From positions 1 through 22,687 of the forward strand of contig JBBQSU010000051.1 of assembly GCA_038234815.1 (NCBI GenBank): 22,687 bases of DNA, written 5' to 3'. The stretch is from JBBQSU01 sp038234815 (GTDB lineage Bacteria > Planctomycetota > Phycisphaerae > Tepidisphaerales > Tepidisphaeraceae). Under the pieces are notes generated by a model that did no database searches, had not been told where the DNA came from, and worked only from the letters and a program-made list of their open reading frames with translations. Positions 16,687 through 22,687 of the stretch are shown here, piece by piece. Every line of letters starts with the position of its first letter. The first letter of the stretch is position 1. Made by a program: the position numbers and the translations under genes.

Positions 16687-18549
16687 ATGTCAACATCTCC
16701 CTCTCTACGAATTGCCGACTTGCAGCAGCGTGTGGACACGATCCTGCGCCGTCCCGATCCCCAAGGCTGGCGAAACACTTCGATCAGTCGCAAGTTCTAT
16801 CTCGATCTAATGGAAACGATCCTTAGAACCGCCGCGGGGTGGCAGGACACCCGCGGGGCTATCATCGATCCGGTGGAGAAGATCGAACACGGGCAGACGT
16901 CGTGCCGCTTCGTCGCGCCGGGGGCGATTCTCCTATCCGCTGGCCGCATAGAAGACCTGCGAGAAAACGTCCTGCTTGGGATGGACTGGGTTTGCCAGAG
17001 ACTGCCCAGCGGAGAAGCGCAATCACCGGACTTCTGGATGCGCGAAATCATGACCGCTTGGAACCTGCTCGGCGACGCCCCGCCGGCCCGGCGCGCACGA
17101 TGGGAAGCGAACATTCGATCGGTCAATCCCGAAGCGCACTACTGGCAGGTTTCGGCCGACGGATCAAAACTCGAGCAGCTTCACAACTGGACGATCTATG
17201 CCGCCGCCGGCGAAGCACTGCGCGATCTGGCCGGACTCGGACCGCCTGGAAACGATGTAAAGATCGTCTGGGGCACGGCCTTTTACGAAAAATACATGCC
17301 CGCCCAGCTCAAGCATTTTTCCGACATGGGAATGTACCGCGATCCCGATGATCCCTTCACTTATGACATGACCACGCGCCTGCAGATCGCCACCCCGCTG
17401 GCCGCCGGCTTTGGTATTGCCGGATTGACGGATCAGTATGATGAGCTGCTGACGGCCGGGGCGCTGTCACAGTTGTTGTATGTCTCGCCTGCAGGGTATG
17501 CGCCCTTTGGCGGGCGATCGGGGCAGATGCAGTTGCAGGAAGCGATCCTCAGCGCGCTGGCCGAACTGGAAGCCAGTCGCTATCGCAAAACCAACCCGCG
17601 ACTGGCGGCGGCGTTTAAGCGCCAAGCCCACGTCAGCGCCGCATCAATCAAGCGATGGATCATGGACGCAAGTCCGCTTCGACATATCAAGAACGGCTTT
17701 GATCCGTCTACGCGCCACGGCTGCGAATCTTACGCCAAGTGGTCGGTCTACTCTCTCTTCGCCGCCTCCTGCCTGGGATTGGCTTATCTATTCGCCGATG
17801 ACTCGATCGAAGAATCGCCGATGCCCGCGGAGATCGGCGGTTACACCTTCGAACTTCACCCGGCGTTTCACAAGGTTTTCGCGTGTTGCGGCCAAACGCA
17901 ACTGGAAATCGACACGCAGGCCGATCCTCACTATGACGCGACGGGCCTGGGGCGCTTCCACCAGGCTAACGTTCCGCTTGAACTGGGTCTGTCCATGCCC
18001 ATCTGCGCGAACCCGAACTACACCATCCCCGGGAACCTTCTGCCTCAATCCAATCTGGCAATCGGCCCGGGCTGGCAGCAGGCTGATGCCACGTGGGTTG
18101 ATCTGGCCGAGCTGACAAAGGATCTATCCAGCAAGCTGACCGAGCAAACGACTGATACCAGCACTGTCCAGTTCATGGTTGAGTGGCATCACGCACCCAG
18201 CGAGACGCGCATCGTCCAACGATATGCCCTGAGCACCGGGCGAGTGACGATCGCTGCGGAGGTGCAAATCTCTTGCAGGCCCGCGCAACGCGTTCGGTTG
18301 ACCATGCCCTTGCTTGAAACAGACGGGCAAACCAGCACCGCCGTTTGCGACCGCGAAGGCGCGATCGAGGTATTGTACGGTCAATGGGCCTTCAACGTGG
18401 CATTTGATCCAAACTACAATTGGGAACTCGGCCCGAGAGTAGCGAACCGCAACGGAATTTACCGAGTCCTTCAAATTAGTTGCCCCGGCGATCGCATCGG
18501 GATGACATTATCGTTTCAGTCTCGGCCTTCGGCCGCTGCTTCGGGCTGA
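16687..18549 (+). CDS. Unrecognised 620-residue protein, possibly carbohydrate-active
   Basis: I cannot name this family with confidence. The first ~400 residues are rich in helices with aromatic and Gly turns, as in (alpha/alpha) toroid lyases and glycosidases; GGRSGQMQLQEA near 273-284 and RHGCESYAKWSVYSL near 342-356 are the most motif-like parts. The last ~220 residues are beta-type, as in a beta-sandwich, with FMVEWHHAP and RYALSTGRVTIAAEV. There is no signal peptide, so it is probably cytoplasmic. It starts 10 bp after the isomerase-like gene and is likely cotranscribed with it. An intracellular polysaccharide or oligosaccharide lyase or hydrolase is one possibility, by inference only. 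It ends 2 bp before the converging small membrane-protein gene. Confidence 0.82.
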   Translation: MSTSPSLRIADLQQRVDTILRRPDPQGWRNTSISRKFYLDLMETILRTAAGWQDTRGAIIDPVEKIEHGQTSCRFVAPGAILLSAGRIEDLRENVLLGMDWVCQRLPSGEAQSPDFWMREIMTAWNLLGDAPPARRARWEANIRSVNPEAHYWQVSADGSKLEQLHNWTIYAAAGEALRDLAGLGPPGNDVKIVWGTAFYEKYMPAQLKHFSDMGMYRDPDDPFTYDMTTRLQIATPLAAGFGIAGLTDQYDELLTAGALSQLLYVSPAGYAPFGGRSGQMQLQEAILSALAELEASRYRKTNPRLAAAFKRQAHVSAASIKRWIMDASPLRHIKNGFDPSTRHGCESYAKWSVYSLFAASCLGLAYLFADDSIEESPMPAEIGGYTFELHPAFHKVFACCGQTQLEIDTQADPHYDATGLGRFHQANVPLELGLSMPICANPNYTIPGNLLPQSNLAIGPGWQQADATWVDLAELTKDLSSKLTEQTTDTSTVQFMVEWHHAPSETRIVQRYALSTGRVTIAAEVQISCRPAQRVRLTMPLLETDGQTSTAVCDREGAIEVLYGQWAFNVAFDPNYNWELGPRVANRNGIYRVLQISCPGDRIGMTLSFQSRPSAAASG

Positions 18550-18551
18550 TG

Positions 18552-18770
18552 CTACGCCTGCCGCCGGGTGGCCAGCCAGATACCGATGAACAGAACGATG
18601 ATCGATCCCGCGAGGCCGACGAAGGTTGGAAATATCGCTTCACGCGAGACGTCCACGACATTTTCATTGGTCATCCAACGACCGCCCAAACCGATGGTCG
18701 GGTCAGTCACCCAGAAAAACCCCACACCGGCCACACCGGCCAAAGCCAAAACTAAGCCCGAGCGCTTCAT
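18552..18770 (-). CDS. Small two-helix membrane protein, 72 residues
   Basis: No family is recognised. Hydrophobic segments at about 5-20 and 47-67 flank a loop with WVTDPTIGLGGRW and ENVVDVSREAIFP, and the C-terminus ends in ATRRQA, consistent with a cytoplasmic positive end. The start codon overlaps the stop of the MscS-type gene in an ATGA, so the two are translationally coupled. A role tied to the channel, for example as an accessory subunit, is possible but inferred only from this arrangement. Confidence 0.75.
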   Translation of the reverse strand: MKRSGLVLALAGVAGVGFFWVTDPTIGLGGRWMTNENVVDVSREAIFPTFVGLAGSIIVLFIGIWLATRRQA

Positions 18771-19900
18771 ACGGTATCCTTCGCGGGCGTCGGCTCGCAG
18801 TCGCGGTTGATCTGCACGTTGGTGGGATAAGCGAATTCGATTTTAAGTTCGGCGAACCGGTCAACAAGTTCGAAATTGATCGCCTGCTGAATGTCCATGT
18901 AAAGATTGTAATCGGCGGTCTGCAAAAAGTAGACGACCTCAAAATCCAGGGAATAAGCACCAAAACCTTTCAAGTGCGCCCGGTCGAAGCGCGTCTTCTC
19001 CTGCTTTTCGATCGCCGCCCGGACGACCCCCGGAATCTGGTGCAGGAGTTCCGACGACGTTTCATAGATCACGCCGATGCTGAAAAGCACCCGCCGCTCC
19101 TGCATCCGCTTGAAGTTCTGAATCCGGCTGCTCAGCAGATCGGAATTGGCCAGGATCAGTTGTTCGCCGGACAAGGCCCGCAGGCGCGTGGTTTTAATGC
19201 CGATGCGATCGACCGTGCCCATCTTATCCCCCACCACGATGAAATCCCCAACCACAAACGGCTTATCGAGAATGATCGTGACCGAGCCGAACAGGTCGCT
19301 GAGAATACTCTGCACCGCCAGCGCGACTGCGATCCCGCCGATACCCAGCCCGGTCAGCATCGGCGTGATCTGCACGCCTAAATTGTCCAGCGCCAGCAAC
19401 GCGATAATGATGCCGGCCAAGCCCAGCGAAAGTATGCGCAACACCGTCATGCTGCTGCTAAGGGTGGGATCGGGATCGCCGGCGTCGGTGACGGCCCGGC
19501 GGGCAACCAGCCCCAGGGCTTCGTCGATTACGATCCGGCAGGACAACAGCACCTGCACCGCCAAGCCCACAATGGCCAGCACCTCAACGGTCCGCTGGGC
19601 CGCAGCGGGGAAATTCATTGGCCGAACGACCACAAACACCAGCGCCGGCACCACCAGCCAAAGCCGTACTCCCCCGACCATATCCACCAGAATGGCAGCC
19701 CCGCGGGTTTGCGTCCGGTTGGCCAGACGCGCCATGCGCGTCGCAAAGAACCATTTGACGGCCAAAATCGCCGCCCACATCAGCATGAGTGTGATCCCTG
19801 CGACCAGCCAGATGCGCAGGCTGTTGCCCAGGATCATCTGGTCAAAGATCGACCATTCCGGCTGAGTCGTCGCTGCAAGTGAAGGCATCCAGGTGCGCAT
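18767..19900 (-). CDS. MscS-family small-conductance mechanosensitive channel
   Basis: Inner-membrane channel that opens on osmotic downshock. From the ATG at 19900 the protein has 377 residues. Membrane segments lie at about 28-50, 72-94, 103-123 and 155-175, and the pore helix follows with GLGIGGIAVALAVQSILSD (184-202). Then come the family marks LDKPFVVGDFI (211-221) and GTVDRIGIKTTRLR (228-241), then NSDL. The frame stays open to 22279, but that upstream part is antisense to ruvA and ruvB and is not protein-like. A second in-frame ATG at 19999 is possible (410 residues) and neither start has a clear ribosome site. The gene diverges from ruvA and is coupled by ATGA to the small membrane protein downstream. 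Confidence 0.93.
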   Translation of the reverse strand: MRTWMPSLAATTQPEWSIFDQMILGNSLRIWLVAGITLMLMWAAILAVKWFFATRMARLANRTQTRGAAILVDMVGGVRLWLVVPALVFVVVRPMNFPAAAQRTVEVLAIVGLAVQVLLSCRIVIDEALGLVARRAVTDAGDPDPTLSSSMTVLRILSLGLAGIIIALLALDNLGVQITPMLTGLGIGGIAVALAVQSILSDLFGSVTIILDKPFVVGDFIVVGDKMGTVDRIGIKTTRLRALSGEQLILANSDLLSSRIQNFKRMQERRVLFSIGVIYETSSELLHQIPGVVRAAIEKQEKTRFDRAHLKGFGAYSLDFEVVYFLQTADYNLYMDIQQAINFELVDRFAELKIEFAYPTNVQINRDCEPTPAKDTV

Positions 19901-19992
19901 GGCCGATTGTTGTCGCACGAGGCGGGATCGAGCAAGGGGGCGGGCGAAGGAAAAATACCGAGGCACACCGATCACAATCCACTCGCGGGATT

Positions 19993-20020
19993 TTATCATC
20001 CGGTCGCTTGCCCTTATACT
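19993..20020 (+). promoter_or_regulatory. Possible ruvA promoter giving a near-leaderless transcript
   Basis: TTATCA (19993-19998) and TATACT (20015-20020) are 16 bp apart. Transcription would begin near 20027, only about 3 nt before the ruvA ATG at 20030, where no ribosome site is seen. It would fit a leaderless mRNA. Confidence 0.35.
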
Positions 20021-20029
20021 GCACCAGCG

Positions 20030-20656
20030 ATGATCCGATCCCTCACCGGCCAGCTTAGTAACGTTGACGAAACGACCGCCGTCGTGGATGTCGGCGCGAT
20101 GTCCATTGAGATCCTCGTGCCGGCGGCGGACATTCAGTCGCTTCAACAACAACTTGGACAGACAGTCACCCTGCACACGATTTTCGAGATTCAAGGCGAT
20201 CCCTCGCGCGGCAACCTGGCACCGACGCTCATCGGATTTTTGCGCCCCGAAGACAGGAGATTTTTTAACCGCTTCACCGAAGTTCCCGGCATCGGCACGC
20301 GCAAGGCGCTCAAGGCGCTTAACGCGCCTTTTGCGGATATCGCATCGGCGATCGAATCCGGTGACACTCGCTTCCTGGTCGAACTGCCGCAGATCGGCAA
20401 GCGCCTGGCTGAAACTATCGTGGCGACACTTTCGGGCAAGCTCGGGGCGTTCGTTCTGGATATGCAGCAACGTAAACCCGTGGGCAGGCTTTCCAACGAA
20501 GACGAAACCGCCATCGCGATTTTGAGCAGTCCGCAAATGGGTTTGCGTCGAGCCGAGGCAGAACAATTGCTCGAGCGGGCCAAGCGCGCCCTGCCGGGCG
20601 TTACGTCGGCCGATGACCTTGTGCCGGAAATGCTGAAATTGCACGCCAGCCGGTAG
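20030..20656 (+). CDS. ruvA: Holliday junction branch migration protein RuvA
   Basis: Binds the four-way junction and loads RuvB for branch migration. The product has 208 residues. The start at 20030 is chosen because MIRSLTGQL matches the canonical RuvA N-terminus; the frame is open further upstream without similarity. Helix-hairpin-helix motifs are visible at 84-91 (EVPGIGTR) and 119-124 (LPQIGK, with Gln for the usual Gly). Domain III follows near 158-205. Two parts are divergent: the usual GGVGY turn reads GAMSI (22-26), and the acidic-pin region, normally RED followed by a short strand, reads GDPSRGNLAPTLIGF (56-70) and is several residues longer than in E. coli. ruvB starts 72 bp downstream. 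ruvC is not in the window. Confidence 0.88.
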   Translation: MIRSLTGQLSNVDETTAVVDVGAMSIEILVPAADIQSLQQQLGQTVTLHTIFEIQGDPSRGNLAPTLIGFLRPEDRRFFNRFTEVPGIGTRKALKALNAPFADIASAIESGDTRFLVELPQIGKRLAETIVATLSGKLGAFVLDMQQRKPVGRLSNEDETAIAILSSPQMGLRRAEAEQLLERAKRALPGVTSADDLVPEMLKLHASR

Positions 20657-20728
20657 GATCGCATTTTTTGCGTCGGCGCGGATGCACAAATTACAGGCGC
20701 AGATCGGAACGCCCGCTAGAAGATAATC

Positions 20729-21778
20729 ATGGCCAGAGAACGACTTATTTCCGCAGGTTCGACCGGTGAGGACGAAAATCCCCAGAACTATTCCCTGCGC
20801 CCGCGGAATTTCGAACAATACATCGGCCAGGAGCAGATGCTGCGCCGGCTGAAGATTGCGGTGCGCGCGGCCGTGGAGCGGAAGGAGCCGGTGGAACACG
20901 TTCTGCTGCACGGCCCCCCGGGCCTGGGCAAGACCACGCTCGCCCACGTCATCGCCAACGAAGTGGGCGCCCAGGTGCATGTGGCCAACGGGCCGGCCAT
21001 CACCCGCGGGGCGGATTTGTCGGGCATCCTCAATCGACTCGGCCAAGGCGACGTGCTGTTCATCGATGAAATCCACCGCCTGCCTGCGGTGGTCGAAGAA
21101 TCGCTTTACAGCGCGATGGAAGACTTCAAGATCGACCTGACGATGGACTCGGGGATGCACGCCCGCACGGTGACGATCCCGGTCAAACCCTTCACGCTCA
21201 TCGGTGCCACCACGCGCATCGGACTGCTCACCGGACCGATGCGCAGCCGGTTTGGCATCGTGCAGCACATCGAGTTTTATAAGCCTGAAGCGCTGCACGA
21301 GATCTTGCGGCAGAACGTCAAGCTGTTGAAAGTCCAGTCGGAAGACCCGGCGCTCTGGGAGCTTGCCCGGCGGTCGCGCGGGACGCCACGCATCGCCAAC
21401 CGGCTGCTCCGGCGCGTGCGCGATTTCGCCGCAGTGGAAGGAACAGGAAAGCTGACAGTGGATATCGCTAAGGCCGCGCTGAAATTGGAAGGCATCGACG
21501 ACCGCGGGCTTGACGAGCAGGACCGTACGTTCCTGCGCACTCTGATCAATATATACGATGGCGGGCCGGCGGGGATCGAAGCCCTGGCTGCGACCATGGG
21601 CGAAGAAACTGACACACTGGTGGACGTGATCGAGCCGTATCTGTTGCAGCAAGCGTTGGTGACGCGCACGCGCCAAGGCCGCCGGGCAACCAAGTCGGCT
21701 TTCGACCACCTCGACCTCAAGTGGCATCCACCCAAAGACCTCGCCGGTGACGAAGGCCTGTTTGAGCCTGCCGAGTAG
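20729..21778 (+). CDS. ruvB: Holliday junction branch migration ATPase RuvB
   Basis: AAA+ motor that drives branch migration with RuvA. The 349 residues match the family length. LRPRNFEQYIGQEQ is at 23-36, Walker A is GPPGLGKT at 62-69 and Walker B is FIDEIHRL at 111-118. GATTR (159-163) is the sensor 1 region, RSRFG (172-176) carries arginine-finger candidates, and RGTPRIANRLLRRVRDF (217-233) includes the sensor 2 arginine. The C-terminal winged-helix domain ends with RTRQGRRAT and the usual LDLKW-like tail. All key residues are present, in contrast to its divergent RuvA partner. It is the last convincing gene on the right side. Confidence 0.96.
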   Translation: MARERLISAGSTGEDENPQNYSLRPRNFEQYIGQEQMLRRLKIAVRAAVERKEPVEHVLLHGPPGLGKTTLAHVIANEVGAQVHVANGPAITRGADLSGILNRLGQGDVLFIDEIHRLPAVVEESLYSAMEDFKIDLTMDSGMHARTVTIPVKPFTLIGATTRIGLLTGPMRSRFGIVQHIEFYKPEALHEILRQNVKLLKVQSEDPALWELARRSRGTPRIANRLLRRVRDFAAVEGTGKLTVDIAKAALKLEGIDDRGLDEQDRTFLRTLINIYDGGPAGIEALAATMGEETDTLVDVIEPYLLQQALVTRTRQGRRATKSAFDHLDLKWHPPKDLAGDEGLFEPAE

Positions 21779-21960
21779 AATTAACAAAATCGACGATATG
21801 TTTGAGAAGGTGAGTATTGTCGCTGGACCGGCTAGGGCCGCACGCGACGGCTCGAATCCATCTTCATCGCCTGCCAAGACCCGATAGACACCACCCGACC
21901 AATGAGAAAGAGACGACTTTTTGCCACTTATGAGTGATGTCATTATCGCACAACTATATT

Positions 21961-22132
21961 TTTTACAACGACTTACGGTGGTTTTTTCGTTCGCTAAAAC
22001 CGGGGCACAATGAGGTCCGCGGGGGGACAAAATGGTGTCCAAAGGGGGTCCAAAAGGGGTCCCGAAGGGCTTCGGAGAAAGTCGTAAAGGGTTCTTAACC
22101 GGGTCCTTGATTCGCCGGCGTTCCAAGTCCGA
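21961..22132 (-). repeat. Dispersed repeat, right copy, inverted relative to the left copy
   Basis: Read on the minus strand it gives CGGGACCCCTTTTGGACCCC then CTTTGGACACC, preceded 42 bp upstream by GGACCC and followed by GAACGAAAA and ACCGTAA, the order seen at 38-174. The 51-bp core aligns without gaps to the left copy. An extra segment of about 30 bp separates the CCCCTTT part from GAACGAAAA. Within this copy CCGAAG-GG-CTTCGG (22062-22075) is a small hairpin not seen in the left copy. Confidence 0.6.
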
Positions 22133-22308
22133 GTCCGCTCGACTATTTCTGTTCAAAGACCTCCCCGCCGCTCCCGGAGCATTTGGCGCGCGCCTCCACC
22201 CAAGACGGCCAAATGCACCCGCTGCACAGGCACAGCCGGCTAACCAAGCGATCAAGGCGATGAACCGTTTCGTTGTCATAGCTATAGTCCTCTACACCAA
22301 GGGGTCAG

Positions 22309-22340
22309 AGTTGCGCAAATGGGCGCCAATTCGCGCAACT
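22309..22340. repeat. GCGC-box module 1, spaced inverted repeat
   Basis: AGTTGCGC (22309-22316) and GCGCAACT (22333-22340) are perfect inverted arms around a 16-bp spacer ending GCGCCAATTC. GCGC occurs at 22313, 22323 and 22333, exactly 10 bp apart, so the boxes lie on one face of the helix. TTGGAG-TG-CTCCAA (22340-22353), another palindrome, overlaps its right end. Confidence 0.65.
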
Positions 22341-22370
22341 TGGAGTGCTCCAAAATGGGCTTAAGTATCT

Positions 22371-22400
22371 TTTTATAAAGCTTTTATAAAAATTTTATAA
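22371..22400. repeat. AT-rich tract of three TTTTATAA repeats at 11-bp spacing
   Basis: TTTTATAA occurs at 22371, 22382 and 22393, each 11 bp after the last, within a nearly pure A/T stretch. It lies between the two GCGC-box modules. Phased A/T tracts like this are typical of bent or easily melted DNA. Confidence 0.6.
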
Positions 22401-22422
22401 TTTTTTAGAATAGGCCAAATCT

Positions 22423-22454
22423 TGGTGCGCTTTTGTGCGCCAATTCGCGCACCA
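22423..22454. repeat. GCGC-box module 2, spaced inverted repeat
   Basis: TGGTGCGC (22423-22430) and GCGCACCA (22447-22454) are perfect inverted arms with a 16-bp spacer, again ending GCGCCAATTC. GCGC occurs at 22427, 22437 and 22447, 10 bp apart. Compared with module 1 the outer arm bases differ on both sides in a matching way (AGT/ACT against TGG/CCA), so pairing is conserved. Confidence 0.65.
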
Positions 22455-22543
22455 CTTTCCCGCGACCCCGCCTACCCCGGTTCCGCGTGGGGTCTGGCTG
22501 AAGACCAGCGCGAAGACAGTTGGAACAAAGATTAGAGACGCCT

Positions 22544-22626
22544 CGCGACGGCCAGCAGCGTCGCGTCCCTTTCAGTGACTTCTGAAGGGCGGCAGTCCCT
22601 GCCGCCGCCGCGTCACGGAGTGACGC
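22544..22626. repeat. Cluster of three GC-rich hairpins, REP-like
   Basis: CGCGACG and CGTCGCG form a 7-bp stem with an 8-nt loop (22544-22565). GGCGGCAG-TCC-CTGCCGCC is a perfect 8-bp stem (22588-22606). GCGTCA-CGGAG-TGACGC is a 6-bp stem (22610-22626). Closely spaced imperfectly related hairpins in non-coding DNA resemble REP or BIME elements. They could also act in transcription termination, but none is followed by a T-run. Confidence 0.5.
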
Positions 22627-22687
22627 CCTCCAAGCCCGTCCGCCAGCCTACCCGCCCCACCGTTCGACGAAGCGACGGACAGCAGGG

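Larger units (their letters stand above)
21779..22687. other. Right-end non-coding region rich in repeats and palindromes
   Basis: No gene is supported in these 909 bp. From left to right it holds an unassigned stretch (21779-21960), the inverted repeat copy (21961-22132), a minus-strand ATG at 22279 with a good ribosome site but no plausible gene, two GCGC-box modules with an AT-rich tract between them (22309-22454), and hairpins at 22490-22626. Base composition swings from GC-rich to an almost pure A/T stretch at 22368-22410, unlike the flanking genes. Confidence 0.7.

Noticed and set aside
21840..21875. A tRNA-like T-arm (GGCTCGAATCC)
   Set aside because: The loop has C where T54 is expected, the stem has a C-A mismatch, no CCA follows at the right distance, and no matching 5' acceptor strand is found upstream.
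38..22132. Composite transposon bounded by the inverted repeat copies
   Set aside because: The enclosed genes are ordinary housekeeping genes and no transposase was found; a dispersed repeat explains the pattern better.
18767..22279. A single 1170-codon minus-strand open frame
   Set aside because: Only the last 377 codons encode the MscS channel. The rest runs antisense to ruvA and ruvB and through the repeat, and is not protein-like; high GC leaves it open.
22309..22454. Integron attC site
   Set aside because: The inverted arms do not contain the GTTRRRY / RYYYAAC core sites, and no integrase gene is present.

Overview
The window looks like chromosomal DNA of a Planctomycetota bacterium, most likely class Phycisphaerae. 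That assignment is inference, resting on high GC, few clear Shine-Dalgarno sites, scattered housekeeping genes and a large MoxR / DUF58 / BatA / von Willebrand A (VWA) operon. No rRNA, complete tRNA, CRISPR array, transposase or integrase gene was found.

Layout. Positions 1-439 hold no convincing gene but contain one copy of a dispersed repeat. A plus-strand block follows: glucose-6-phosphate isomerase (440-1843), mannose-1-phosphate guanylyltransferase (1855-2961) and the RuvX/YqgF nuclease (3045-3503). The first two are 11 bp apart and could link fructose-6-phosphate metabolism to GDP-mannose supply. hemC (3513-4469, minus) converges on ruvX, and purQ (4687-5439, plus) diverges from hemC.

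The largest unit is a 10.2-kb minus-strand operon, in transcription order: a two-unit ABC permease fused to an NHL beta-propeller (15687-13096); a 1042-residue protein with two VWA domains around a GATase-like domain (13041-9913); a MoxR AAA+ ATPase (9888-8854); a 65-residue protein (8778-8581); a DUF58 protein (8392-7496); and a BatA-type VWA membrane protein (7477-5489). A remnant of a GxxExxY-family gene lies between the 65-residue gene and the DUF58 gene. MoxR ATPases usually act with VWA and DUF58 partners at the envelope. The fused permease/propeller at the head of the operon is the unusual part.

To the right, a sugar isomerase/epimerase-like TIM barrel (15855-16676) and an unrecognised 620-residue, possibly carbohydrate-active protein (16687-18549) form a plus-strand pair. 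They converge on a minus-strand pair: an MscS-type channel (19900-18767) and a 72-residue two-helix membrane protein joined to it by an ATGA overlap. ruvA (20030-20656) and ruvB (20729-21778) follow on plus; this RuvA is divergent.

The last 909 bp (21779-22687) have no convincing gene but are rich in structure: a second, inverted copy of the left-end repeat; two modules of three GCGC boxes at 10-bp spacing that also form covarying inverted repeats; an AT-rich tract of three 11-bp-spaced TTTTATAA repeats between them; and a cluster of GC-rich hairpins. This is the strongest candidate for something undescribed, perhaps a protein-binding or origin-like site or the end of a mobile element.
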